Below are positions 8,570 through 15,556 of a stretch of DNA of 19,864 nt, in pieces (position 1 is the first letter of the stretch; every line of letters begins with the position of its first letter). Under the pieces are notes generated by a model. It had not been told where the DNA came from and made no database searches. It saw only the letters and a list, made by a program, of their open reading frames with translations. Made by a program: the position numbers and the translations under genes. Source of the stretch: RGIG2707 sp045600065. Its GTDB lineage: Bacteria > Bacillota > Clostridia > Peptostreptococcales > Anaerovoracaceae. The DNA is taken from assembly GCA_045600065.1 (NCBI GenBank), contig JAZRXE010000084.1:1-19864 (forward strand), in the 5' to 3' direction.

Positions 8570-8594
8570 TTTGTGTCTTTGTGTCTTTGTGTCC
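8563..8594. repeat. Four tandem 8-bp units TTGTGTCT
   Basis: Four consecutive copies of TTGTGTCT (the last one ends in C) overlap the right arm of the hairpin by 7 bp and end exactly one base before the SIR2 stop codon. The unit equals the outer flank of the repeat element, so it looks like slippage expansion of that flank. Confidence 0.9.
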
Positions 8595-9332
8595 TTATGC
8601 TTTCAGCACGCATTCCTCCAGGACTTTGCCGATTGGATCCCGGATCACCAGGTCGGCAGCCTGATCGGCACCGGTGGCGGACATATTCAGCACCACAAGC
8701 CTGGAGCCTCTGAAGTATCCCAGGAATCCTGCGGCAGGGTAGACCACCAGCGATGTGCCGCCGACTATGAGCACATCTGCCGTGCTTATTGCCCGGATGG
8801 CGCCTCTTATGCAGTCATCATCCAGGCTTTCCTCGTAGAGCACTACGTCGGGCTTGATCATGCCTCCGCAGGGACAATAGGGCACTCCATCCCTGCAATT
8901 GCTTTTGTTGATGATGTAGTCCAGATCGAAATGCCTGCCGCATTTGAGGCAGCTGTTGCGTCGCACCGAGCCGTGAAGCTCGAATACGTTTTTGCTTCCG
9001 GCGTCCTGGTGCAGGCCGTCTATGTTCTGGGTTATTACAGCCTTAAGCTTACCCCGGCGCTCCAACTCCGCAAGTGCAAGATGGGCGGGATTGGGCTTTG
9101 CCTGTCGGGCAACGAGGTTTTTCTTGTAGTAGTCGAAAAAGGTCCTCGGGTCTTTGTAAAAGAAGCTTGCGGATATTATTTCTTCCGGCGGCAGTCCGTA
9201 TTCGGTAATGGCGCTGTACAGGCCTTTTTCCGAGCGAAAGTCGGGTATGCCGCTTTCAGTCGAGACTCCGGCTCCTCCGAAAAACACGATGTTATCCGAT
9301 GCATCCAGTATCTGTTTCAGTTCTTCGTACAT
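8595..9332 (-). CDS. SIR2-family NAD-dependent protein deacylase (sirtuin)
   Basis: 245 residues, a single sirtuin domain that removes acyl groups from protein lysines while consuming NAD. Visible motifs are GAGVSTESGIPDFR (20-33) and TQNIDGLH (101-108) for NAD, catalytic H120 in ELHGS, and zinc cysteines C128 and C131 with C153 and C155. The second pair is CPC rather than the usual CxxC, a shortened form I recall from other Firmicutes. KPDVVLYEE (160-168) and GGTSLVVYPA (191-200) complete the fold. GGAGG precedes the ATG. Repeat copies begin only about 15 bp upstream of the start, so any promoter lies in or beyond them. It may share a transcript with the HAD gene upstream. The substrate proteins are unknown; acetyl-lysine is the default expectation. 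Confidence 0.93.
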   Translation of the reverse strand: MYEELKQILDASDNIVFFGGAGVSTESGIPDFRSEKGLYSAITEYGLPPEEIISASFFYKDPRTFFDYYKKNLVARQAKPNPAHLALAELERRGKLKAVITQNIDGLHQDAGSKNVFELHGSVRRNSCLKCGRHFDLDYIINKSNCRDGVPYCPCGGMIKPDVVLYEESLDDDCIRGAIRAISTADVLIVGGTSLVVYPAAGFLGYFRGSRLVVLNMSATGADQAADLVIRDPIGKVLEECVLKA

Positions 9333-9347
9333 ATTCCCTCCGTATTT

Positions 9348-9421
9348 GACACAAGAGAACCGTCCCCTTGTGCTGCCTTGTGTGCTTTACTTGTGTGACA
9401 CAAGAGAACCGTCCCCTTGTG
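9348..9421. repeat. Two direct copies of the short-arm repeat upstream of the SIR2 gene
   Basis: Two copies of the same unit (9348-9372 and 9397-9421) lie in direct orientation, 49 bp apart. In each, CACAAG and CTTGTG are 6-bp complementary arms around the 11-nt core AGAACCGTCCC. They differ from the earlier copies by having CACAAG/CTTGTG arms instead of CAG-type arms. They fill most of the 154-bp gap between the HAD and SIR2 genes. Confidence 0.9.
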
Positions 9422-9486
9422 ATCCCTTGTGACCGTTGTGTTATTTGAAGGCGGGCGGATCGAACCGGCACGGCGCCGGCTGCTGT

Positions 9487-9957
9487 TCAGCTTCGAAGCG
9501 TGGCTCTCAGCCGGTCGGGCTTCAGCAGCAGATCCAGAGCGTCTGCCGGGGATCCGACCACCACGTCCACGCATCCGATCAATCCTGCGCAGATGCCTTC
9601 CGCTTCCATAATGCCAAAAGCCAGCTGCGCCGACCGGCACATGGGAATGTCGTTGAAGCCGTTCCCCACGGCACAGACTCCGTCGCCCAGCTCCTTTACG
9701 ATCTGTTCCTTGAACAGGGCGGCCCCGGCTTTGGGAAAGGTCCGGATCTCCGCGCCCAGGCCGGCGCACTGCCGGCGCACGTTGCCGTAGGTGTCGGCGG
9801 TGAGCACATACACGTTCACCATCTCTGTCAGCCGGGTGATGCGCTCCGCCGCTTCCGGCAGAAGCTGCCCGTCCCGGGCGATGGTGCCATTGTAATCCAG
9901 CACCAGGTGTCTGATCTGTAAAGTCTGTTCTCTTCCGGGGATTTCGATCTCGATCAT
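9487..9957 (-). CDS. HAD-superfamily hydrolase, soluble P-type-ATPase-like
   Basis: 156 residues forming a minimal HAD core without a large cap. Motif I is LVLDYNGT with nucleophile D21; Asn at position 23 replaces the usual second Asp, as in the soluble P-type-ATPase-like group I recall (COG4087). Motif II is T52 in VLTADT. A Lys in the 75-87 region (K75, K82 or K87) would be motif III. Motif IV is VGNGFNDIPM (96-105) with D102. The enzyme is probably a small phosphatase; the substrate is unknown. AAGGA sits about 9-13 nt before the ATG. The start overlaps the stop of an upstream short frame (ATGA), discussed as a possible gene remnant. It is divergent from the dehydrogenase gene and points toward the SIR2 gene. 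Confidence 0.85.
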   Translation of the reverse strand: MIEIEIPGREQTLQIRHLVLDYNGTIARDGQLLPEAAERITRLTEMVNVYVLTADTYGNVRRQCAGLGAEIRTFPKAGAALFKEQIVKELGDGVCAVGNGFNDIPMCRSAQLAFGIMEAEGICAGLIGCVDVVVGSPADALDLLLKPDRLRATLRS

Positions 9958-10152
9958 GTCTGTCTTCCTTCCAAAATGCGGTCCTTGGCGTATTCCGCTA
10001 TTTCTAATTCTGATAAATAATATATAATATAAATAACAAGTCTGTACACTCCGGATGTGAATATCCTATAAATAAAGTCATTTATTAAAAAGATAAATAA
10101 ATAGGCGGGCTTGAATCCGCCTGCCTGCGCAAGATAATCAAAGGAGGAAAAC
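9958..10152. promoter_or_regulatory. Divergent AT-rich intergenic region with possible promoters
   Basis: This 195-bp gap separates the HAD gene (minus) from the dehydrogenase gene (plus). It holds a perfect TATAAT at 10023-10028 on the plus strand, without a good -35, and several other TATA-like strings on both strands. A small inverted repeat (AGGCGG 10103-10108, CCGCCT 10117-10122) lies in the likely leader of the dehydrogenase gene, just before its AAGGAGG. Promoter positions are uncertain. Confidence 0.35.
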
Positions 10153-11103
10153 ATGAAAGTCACAGTACTCAACGGTCAGAAAGTCAATTTTGACGGGACC
10201 ATCGATTATTCCGTGCTCGGAGACGAGGTGGTCGTCTACGAAGACAGCACCCCCGAGCAGATCATCCCGCGCTGCGAAGGTGCCGAAGTCATCGTCACCA
10301 AGGAACTGGTGCTCACCGCCGAGCAGGTAATGGCTCTGCCCGAAAGCGTCAAGCTCATATGCGAAGCCGGCACAGGCTACAACAATCTGCCTCTGGATGC
10401 CTGCAGAAAGAAGGGCATCATAGTATGCAACGTACCGGCATACAGCTCCGAACGGGTGGCCCACACCGCCGTCATGCTCATGCTGATGCTGGCATCTACC
10501 ATGCAGACTCAGATCTCCATGCTGGCAAAGGGCGATCACCGCAATTTTACCGAGCATCTGCTGGTGCCCCATGTTGAGCTCAACGGCAAGACCCTGGGCG
10601 TGGTAGGCGCGGGCAACATAGGCCGCCAGGTGATCAAGATCGCAAGAGCAATGGATATGAACGTGCTGGCATACGACTGCTTCCCCGGCAAGGATTCCGA
10701 AGGCGTGCATTTCTGCAGTCTTGATGAAGTCCTTGCAAAGTCCGATTTCGTGACTCTCCACTGCCCGCTGACCGCAGATAACCGCCACATGATAAACGAA
10801 GAGTCCCTATCGTCCATGAAGAAGGGTGCATTCCTCATCAACTGCGCAAGAGGAGCTCTTGTAGATGAGCAGGCACTTATCAGGGCTCTCAGAGACGGTA
10901 CCATAGCCGGCGCCGCTCTGGATGTGCAGGAGACCGAGCCCCCCGCGGAGGATAATCCCCTCTATACCATGCCCAATGTCATTCTCACACCCCACATGGG
11001 CTGGAAGGGCCTGGAGACCAGACAGCGTCTGCTTGCCATACTCAAATCCGATGTGGATGGATATATTTCCGGAAAATATGTAAATCGCGTGGATGATCTG
11101 TAA
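10153..11103 (+). CDS. D-2-hydroxyacid dehydrogenase (NAD-dependent)
   Basis: 316 residues, likely reducing a 2-keto acid to the D-2-hydroxy acid or the reverse. Sequence style is closest to hydroxypyruvate/glyoxylate reductases. The substrate domain has EAGTGYNNLPLDACRKKGI (71-89). The Rossmann motif GVVGAGNIGRQVIK starts near residue 149. Catalytic residues by position are R233 (NCARGALVD), E262 (QETEPP) and H281 (TPHMGW). Length matches the family. AAGGAGG is 6-7 nt before the ATG. It stands alone between a divergent HAD gene and the third M14 gene, which has its own promoter 16 bp after this stop codon. No terminator hairpin is evident in the 87-bp gap, so read-through into the M14 gene is possible. 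Exact substrate is not determinable. Confidence 0.9.
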   Translation: MKVTVLNGQKVNFDGTIDYSVLGDEVVVYEDSTPEQIIPRCEGAEVIVTKELVLTAEQVMALPESVKLICEAGTGYNNLPLDACRKKGIIVCNVPAYSSERVAHTAVMLMLMLASTMQTQISMLAKGDHRNFTEHLLVPHVELNGKTLGVVGAGNIGRQVIKIARAMDMNVLAYDCFPGKDSEGVHFCSLDEVLAKSDFVTLHCPLTADNRHMINEESLSSMKKGAFLINCARGALVDEQALIRALRDGTIAGAALDVQETEPPAEDNPLYTMPNVILTPHMGWKGLETRQRLLAILKSDVDGYISGKYVNRVDDL

Positions 11104-11118
11104 TTATTCCCGCTGTTG

Positions 11119-11147
11119 TTGATTATTTACATAAATAATGCTATATT
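11119..11147 (+). promoter_or_regulatory. Promoter of M14 gene 3
   Basis: TTGATT (11119-11124) and TATATT (11142-11147) are separated by 17 bp. The -10 is extended by TGC (11139-11141). The leader that follows, with ATATAAGCTATTG and a T-run before TAGGAGG, resembles the leaders of the other two M14 genes. Confidence 0.65.
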
Positions 11148-11190
11148 TTAATTAGTTTATATAAGCTATTGTTTTTTTTAGGAGGCTATT

Positions 11191-13698
11191 ATGAGCAAGA
11201 TTACAACCCCTAAAGAGTTCTTTGGCTTTACTCCCGGAGACGATTACGAACTGGCAAGATGGGATAAGATCGTAGATTATTTCTATCTGCTGGCTAAGGA
11301 GTCCGACCGCATCGAGGTAAAGAACATGGGACCCACCACCCAGGGATATCCTTTCCTGGAAGTCACCATTACCTCTCCCGAAAACCTGGCTAAGCTGGAT
11401 GAGTACAAGGCCATCAGCATGAAGCTGGCAGACCCCCGCGGGCTTTCTCAGGCTGAGATCGACGAGCTGGTCAAGAAGGGCAAGGCTGTTTCCGTTCAGA
11501 CCATGAGCATGCACTCCACAGAGGTCGGCGGCACCCAGATGTCCATCAACATCGCTTACGATCTGTGCGCCAAGGATACCGACGAGATCAAAGAGATCCT
11601 GGATAAGGTCATCTTCGTATTCGTACCCTGCGAGAACCCCGACGGCGAGATCATGGTATGCGACTGGTACTATTCTTCCAAGGGCACTGCCTGGGAAGGC
11701 ACCAACTATCATTCCCTGTATCACCACTATGTAGGCCACGACAACAACAGAGACGCATTCTATCAGAACATCATCGAGTCCAAGTATGTGGGCCACATCC
11801 TGTATCATGAATGGATGCCTCAGTCCTATCAGGATCACCACCACATGGGCAGCTACGGTGCCAGAATCTTCATCGCACCTTACAAGAACCCTCTGCGTCC
11901 TTACGTAGATCCCCTGGTCTGGAGAGAACTGAACTGGTACGGCGCCAACATGGCATATCAGCTGGATGAGAACGGCCTGGACGGCTGCACCTCCGGTGCA
12001 CAGTATCCTTCCTGGGGCCACTACGGATTCCACTGGATCTCCAACTCCCACAACATTCCTTCCATGCTGACCGAGTCTGCTTCCGCAAACCTGGCATCCC
12101 CCAAGTACATCGATCCTTCTCAGCTGAGAGGTGACGGTGATAACTTCATGCCCGAGTACGAAGCTCAGACCAACTTCCCCTCCCCCTGGCCCGGCGGCTG
12201 GTGGAGACTGGGAGACATCGTAGCCCGTCAGTACATGACCTGCTACGCACTGCTGGACACCATGGCAAGAAATAAGGATGCCATCCTCAAGAACATGGCT
12301 CAGAAGGCTCTGAACCAGACCAAGAAGGGTGAAGAATCCGAAGAATACGCATATATAATCCCCGCTGATCAGCACGATAAGAGCACGGTAAGACATTACA
12401 TCGATCTGCTGAGAGGCCAGAACATCGAGGTCAAGGTAGCCAAGAAGGCCTTCACCGTAGGCGCTGCAAGCTATCCCAAGGGCACCTTCGTTGTATTCCT
12501 GGCTCAGCCCAAGATGGGTCTGATCAAGAACGTAATGGGCCTGACCAGATATCCCAGAAACATCTGGACCATCACTAAGACCGGCGAATTCACCGCTTAT
12601 GACTCCGCTACCGATACCTTCAACGAATACATGGGCGTTGAAGCTATCCCCGCAGGTCAGAAGTTCGACGGAGATTTCGAGATCCTGGAGGGTCTGGAGG
12701 TTGCCTACAAGTACGCTGTTCCCAAGGGCGGCAAGGTTGTCCTGGACGCCAGAGAGAATACCGTTTACAACACCGTGAACGCATTCCTGAAGGCCGGCTT
12801 CAAGGTCTACAGAAACGACGACTGCAAGTGGCATAACTTCTATGTAGAAGGTGACGAAAAGCAGATCGCCAAGATCCTCAAGGAAGCTCCCACCGAAGCA
12901 AAGGCAGCAGACAAGAAGCCTGCACACCTGACTGAGGTAAAGGCTCTGAAGATCGGTATGTACAAGAGATTCTACGGCGGCAACGCTGATGAAGGCTGGA
13001 CCAGAATGTTCTTCGACCGCAACGGCTTCGAATACAAGACCGTAGTGGATGCCGACATCCTGGGCAATGGCCTGAAGGATATCGATGTCCTGATCCTGCC
13101 CTCCGATACCCCCTGCTACATGCTGGGTGAAGAGTATCTGTCCGCTGAGGACGGTCCCTGGGCCGGTATGACGATCAACAGCTCCAAGACCCTGCCTGCT
13201 GAATATCACAGCGGCTTCGGCATCGAGGGCATCAAGAAGATCGCCGAGTGGGTAGAAAAGGGGGGCAGACTGCTGGCCTTCAACCAGGCAAGCAGCATCT
13301 GCGTCAAGTATCTGGGTGTTGGCGTCAAGAACGTGGTCGCCGGCAAGTCCGGTACCGAGTTCAACACTCACGGCTCCACTCTGTGGACAGATGTGGACAT
13401 CACCAAGCCCCTGTGCTACGGTATGAACCCCAAGACTCTGGTCTTCCACTGGAACGGTCCTGCATTCGAGATCGTAGACACCTACAGAGCAGACAACTAC
13501 AACATGCCTGTTCTCTTCGGAGAAAAGGACATTCTGCGCTCCGGTCTGCTGGTCGGCGAGAAGCTGATCAACAAGAAGGGTGCTGTAGTCACCTGCAAGA
13601 AGGGCGCCGGAGACATCGTGCTGTACGCATTCAGCCCGCAGCACAGATGCCAGGTATACGGAACCTTCAAGCTGCTGTGCAACGCTTTGTACAAGTAA
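11191..13698 (+). CDS. M14-type zinc metallopeptidase with C-terminal GATase1-like domain (paralogue 3)
   Basis: 835 residues, colinear with the two upstream paralogues but clearly more diverged (roughly 70% identity by eye). Motifs are retained: zinc H108-S-T-E111, NPDG 149-152, GHDNNRD 182-188, YQDHHHMG 213-220, and the catalytic Glu in MLTESAS (residue 295, because one residue is missing near 232-235). The C-terminal GATase-like part reads ILPSDTPCYMLGEE, with a Cys that the others lack. The full C-terminal tail (HRCQVYGTFKLLCNALYK) is present, which shows what paralogue 2 has lost. No signal peptide is seen. AGGAGG precedes the ATG. Its terminator is unrelated in sequence to those of genes 1 and 2, so it is probably the older duplicate. 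Substrate differences between the paralogues are unknown. Confidence 0.88.
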   Translation: MSKITTPKEFFGFTPGDDYELARWDKIVDYFYLLAKESDRIEVKNMGPTTQGYPFLEVTITSPENLAKLDEYKAISMKLADPRGLSQAEIDELVKKGKAVSVQTMSMHSTEVGGTQMSINIAYDLCAKDTDEIKEILDKVIFVFVPCENPDGEIMVCDWYYSSKGTAWEGTNYHSLYHHYVGHDNNRDAFYQNIIESKYVGHILYHEWMPQSYQDHHHMGSYGARIFIAPYKNPLRPYVDPLVWRELNWYGANMAYQLDENGLDGCTSGAQYPSWGHYGFHWISNSHNIPSMLTESASANLASPKYIDPSQLRGDGDNFMPEYEAQTNFPSPWPGGWWRLGDIVARQYMTCYALLDTMARNKDAILKNMAQKALNQTKKGEESEEYAYIIPADQHDKSTVRHYIDLLRGQNIEVKVAKKAFTVGAASYPKGTFVVFLAQPKMGLIKNVMGLTRYPRNIWTITKTGEFTAYDSATDTFNEYMGVEAIPAGQKFDGDFEILEGLEVAYKYAVPKGGKVVLDARENTVYNTVNAFLKAGFKVYRNDDCKWHNFYVEGDEKQIAKILKEAPTEAKAADKKPAHLTEVKALKIGMYKRFYGGNADEGWTRMFFDRNGFEYKTVVDADILGNGLKDIDVLILPSDTPCYMLGEEYLSAEDGPWAGMTINSSKTLPAEYHSGFGIEGIKKIAEWVEKGGRLLAFNQASSICVKYLGVGVKNVVAGKSGTEFNTHGSTLWTDVDITKPLCYGMNPKTLVFHWNGPAFEIVDTYRADNYNMPVLFGEKDILRSGLLVGEKLINKKGAVVTCKKGAGDIVLYAFSPQHRCQVYGTFKLLCNALYK

Positions 13699-13736
13699 TT
13701 TGTACGCTGTGTGCATAGCTGCATAAAGCTTATAAG

Positions 13737-13763
13737 CGCGGCCTCTCCGGAGGCCGCGTTTTT
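13737..13763 (+). terminator. Intrinsic terminator after M14 gene 3
   Basis: Stem CGCGGCCTC (13737-13745) pairs perfectly with GAGGCCGCG (13750-13758) around a 4-nt loop, then five T residues. It lies 39 bp after the stop codon. Confidence 0.88.
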
Positions 13764-13765
13764 GT

Positions 13766-14290
13766 GTGCCTGTTTGTCGTGATTCCGGGATATATTTCAA
13801 AAAGCTTTCGGATTACCCGCGGATCTCCGACCGGGAAATGCGCTGCCTGATCGGGTTCACGGAATACGAAGAGGCTGCAGAGCCTCTCAATGCGGCTAAG
13901 GATCCTCAGGATTACTTTGATTACATCATGTTTGCATGGGGCAACTGTCAGGCAGGGGATCGTCTGGTCATGGAGAGGGCGTTGGGCCGTTTTCCGAATG
14001 AAGAGGATCTGAGCACGGGCTTTAGGCCCGGAATACGCTTCTATTTCCTCTATGACAGGCTGAAGGATCATCCGTACCGGGTGTTCGATGGTGTGCTGCC
14101 TCTTAAGATACGCGGAGAGCTGATCCTGGCAGACTGGGTATACCGCATCGTTATCCCGGCAGCCGACCGTAGCGCACGGGAGCCTCATATCCCGGCGGAG
14201 CTTAAGGACCGTGTCCTGTATGTGGAAAACAATACTGCGGATATCTGGGAATGGAGCGGAAAAATCTACCGTATTATTGATGCTCAATAA
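13766..14290 (+). CDS. Unrecognised protein, 5' end uncertain, possibly truncated
   Basis: An open frame of up to 174 codons with credible protein composition (DPQDYFDYIMFAWGNCQAG, VENNTADIWEWSGKIYRII). I do not recognise a family. It is acidic, soluble-looking, and has no signal peptide, membrane segment or cysteine motif. The longest start is a GTG at 13766, only 3 nt after the T-tract of the M14 terminator and without a ribosome binding site. The first ATG is at 13838 (residue 25) and also lacks a good one. Protein-like sequence (YFKKLSDYPRISDREM) extends upstream of that ATG, so the gene may have lost its true 5' end. The opposite strand has a long frame too, but this one reads more like a real protein. 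Confidence 0.5.
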   Translation: MPVCRDSGIYFKKLSDYPRISDREMRCLIGFTEYEEAAEPLNAAKDPQDYFDYIMFAWGNCQAGDRLVMERALGRFPNEEDLSTGFRPGIRFYFLYDRLKDHPYRVFDGVLPLKIRGELILADWVYRIVIPAADRSAREPHIPAELKDRVLYVENNTADIWEWSGKIYRIIDAQ

Positions 14291-14333
14291 GCTGAAATCG
14301 CTCACATATATTTGTAAAAGCAGACGGTTTTGC

Positions 14334-14367
14334 TTGACAAGGCTCGCAGTTATTGGGAAAATATAAA
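14334..14367 (+). promoter_or_regulatory. Possible promoter of the ABC importer operon
   Basis: A perfect -35 hexamer TTGACA (14334-14339) is followed by an AT-rich stretch (AAAATATAAA, 14358-14367) that could act as a -10. The best hexamers are 19-22 bp away, longer than ideal. It lies about 50 bp upstream of the binding-protein start. No phosphate-response operator was recognised. Confidence 0.35.
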
Positions 14368-14417
14368 GAGTTATTTGATCAATGCAGTCATTGCAGATCG
14401 TAAAAAAGGAGTAGAAA

Positions 14418-15494
14418 ATGAAGAAAATCTTATCCCTGGTCCTGATCCTGTGCCTGGCCTGTACCATGCTTGCCGGCTGCGGACAGACCAAAGAAGAACC
14501 CAAGCAGGAAGAGTCCAAGGTCATCGACAAGCTGACTCTGGTCTATGCGCCCACCTATGAGCTTGAGACCCTCACCAAGATGGTAGAGCCCATGAAGGAA
14601 TCCCTTCCCAGAGCTCTTTCCAACTATGGCTACACCCTCAACGAGTTCGATGTGACCGTAGGCACCAGCATGGATGTCATCTGCGAAGGTCTGGCATCCG
14701 GAACCATCGATTTCGGCGTTGTAGGCGCAACTACCTATGTTCTGTACGAAGACGAAGTAGTACCCCTTGCTCAGGTATCCAGAGAAGGCTATGAACACGA
14801 TACCAGAGACATCGCAGACTGGAACACCGGCGAAGTTGCAAAGAGCCCCGACTATCCCAGCCCCGGCTCCAGATCCATTCTGTGGGTCAACATCCTGACC
14901 GAAAAGGGCCAGGAGCTTCTTGCCAAGGCAGAAGCAGGCGAACTCACCTGGGACGACCTTGCAGCCGCCAAGTGGGCTCTGGGCAAGTCCACCTCCGCTA
15001 CCTCCTACATTCTTCCTTCCCTGTGGCTGGATGAAATGTACGGCACCGGCGTAGGACAGGAAAAGAAGAGCGCAGAAATGCTGCCTTATCTTTCCGCAGG
15101 CAACGGCGGCTCCGCCATCATGGAAGCCCTGCTCCTGGGACAGGCAGACATCGCAGCCAACTATCAGGATAAGGTTTACGGAGAGCAGGCCACTTTCGAT
15201 GCTTTCGCAGAGATCTATCCCGATCTGGCAGCAGAAGGCAAGGAGCCTCAGGACATCCTGAAGGCTATCGCAGCCACAGAGAGAAGTGTCAACGAAGTCT
15301 GGCTCGCCGGCAAGGGTGAGAAGATGACTCCGGAGTTCTGTGACGCACTTTCCAAGGCTCTGATGGATCTGGCCAATTCCGAGGACCCCGCTGACAACCA
15401 GCCCTTCCGTGATATGAACATGGGCGGACTGATCGTTCCCCTGCCCGAGTACTTTGACGGTGCCCGCAAGCAGGTCGAGGCGATCTCCCAGTAA
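14418..15494 (+). CDS. phnD: Phosphonate-type ABC transporter substrate-binding lipoprotein
   Basis: 358 residues. The N-terminus is a lipoprotein signal peptide with lipobox L-A-G-C and lipidation site C21, so the protein should be tethered outside the membrane. The mature part has the PhnD/PtxB-like fold features: LTLVYAPTYELETL (39-52), a helix ending in VTVGTSMDVICEGLASGTIDFGVVGATTY, and a late stretch of the type SATSYILPSLWL. It would capture phosphonate, phosphite or a phosphate ester and deliver it to the permeases encoded downstream. AAGGAG is 9 nt before the ATG. A hairpin with T-tract follows the stop, as often seen after binding-protein genes. The ligand cannot be told from sequence; no C-P lyase genes are in the window. 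Confidence 0.88.
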   Translation: MKKILSLVLILCLACTMLAGCGQTKEEPKQEESKVIDKLTLVYAPTYELETLTKMVEPMKESLPRALSNYGYTLNEFDVTVGTSMDVICEGLASGTIDFGVVGATTYVLYEDEVVPLAQVSREGYEHDTRDIADWNTGEVAKSPDYPSPGSRSILWVNILTEKGQELLAKAEAGELTWDDLAAAKWALGKSTSATSYILPSLWLDEMYGTGVGQEKKSAEMLPYLSAGNGGSAIMEALLLGQADIAANYQDKVYGEQATFDAFAEIYPDLAAEGKEPQDILKAIAATERSVNEVWLAGKGEKMTPEFCDALSKALMDLANSEDPADNQPFRDMNMGGLIVPLPEYFDGARKQVEAISQ

Positions 15495-15512
15495 CCATCA
15501 TTCCTGACTTAA

Positions 15513-15540
15513 AAAACAGGGGATATCCATCCCCTGTTTT
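15513..15540 (+). terminator. Hairpin/attenuator between binding-protein and ATPase genes
   Basis: An 11-bp stem (AAAACAGGGGA 15513-15523, TCCCCTGTTTT 15530-15540) with a 6-nt loop ends in a T-run. It lies 18 bp after phnD and 16 bp before phnC. As no clear new promoter fits in the gap, it probably acts as a partial terminator that also protects the phnD mRNA. Confidence 0.8.
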
Positions 15541-15556
15541 TATAAATGGAGAAAAT

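Noticed and set aside
9466..9480. Small GC-rich inverted repeat after the HAD gene as a terminator.
   Set aside because: The stem is about 5-6 bp and no T-tract follows on the minus strand.
2887..13800. Three antisense reading frames of 867-918 codons (2887-5643, 5916-8519, 11152-13800).
   Set aside because: They are exact codon-for-codon complements of the M14 genes and are open only because the sense genes avoid TTA, CTA and TCA. Their predicted proteins look like low-complexity complements and they have no start signals.
13730..14530. A 266-codon minus-strand frame opposite the orphan reading frame.
   Set aside because: It runs across the M14 terminator and the start of phnD, and its N-terminal part is implausible as protein. 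The plus-strand frame fits better.
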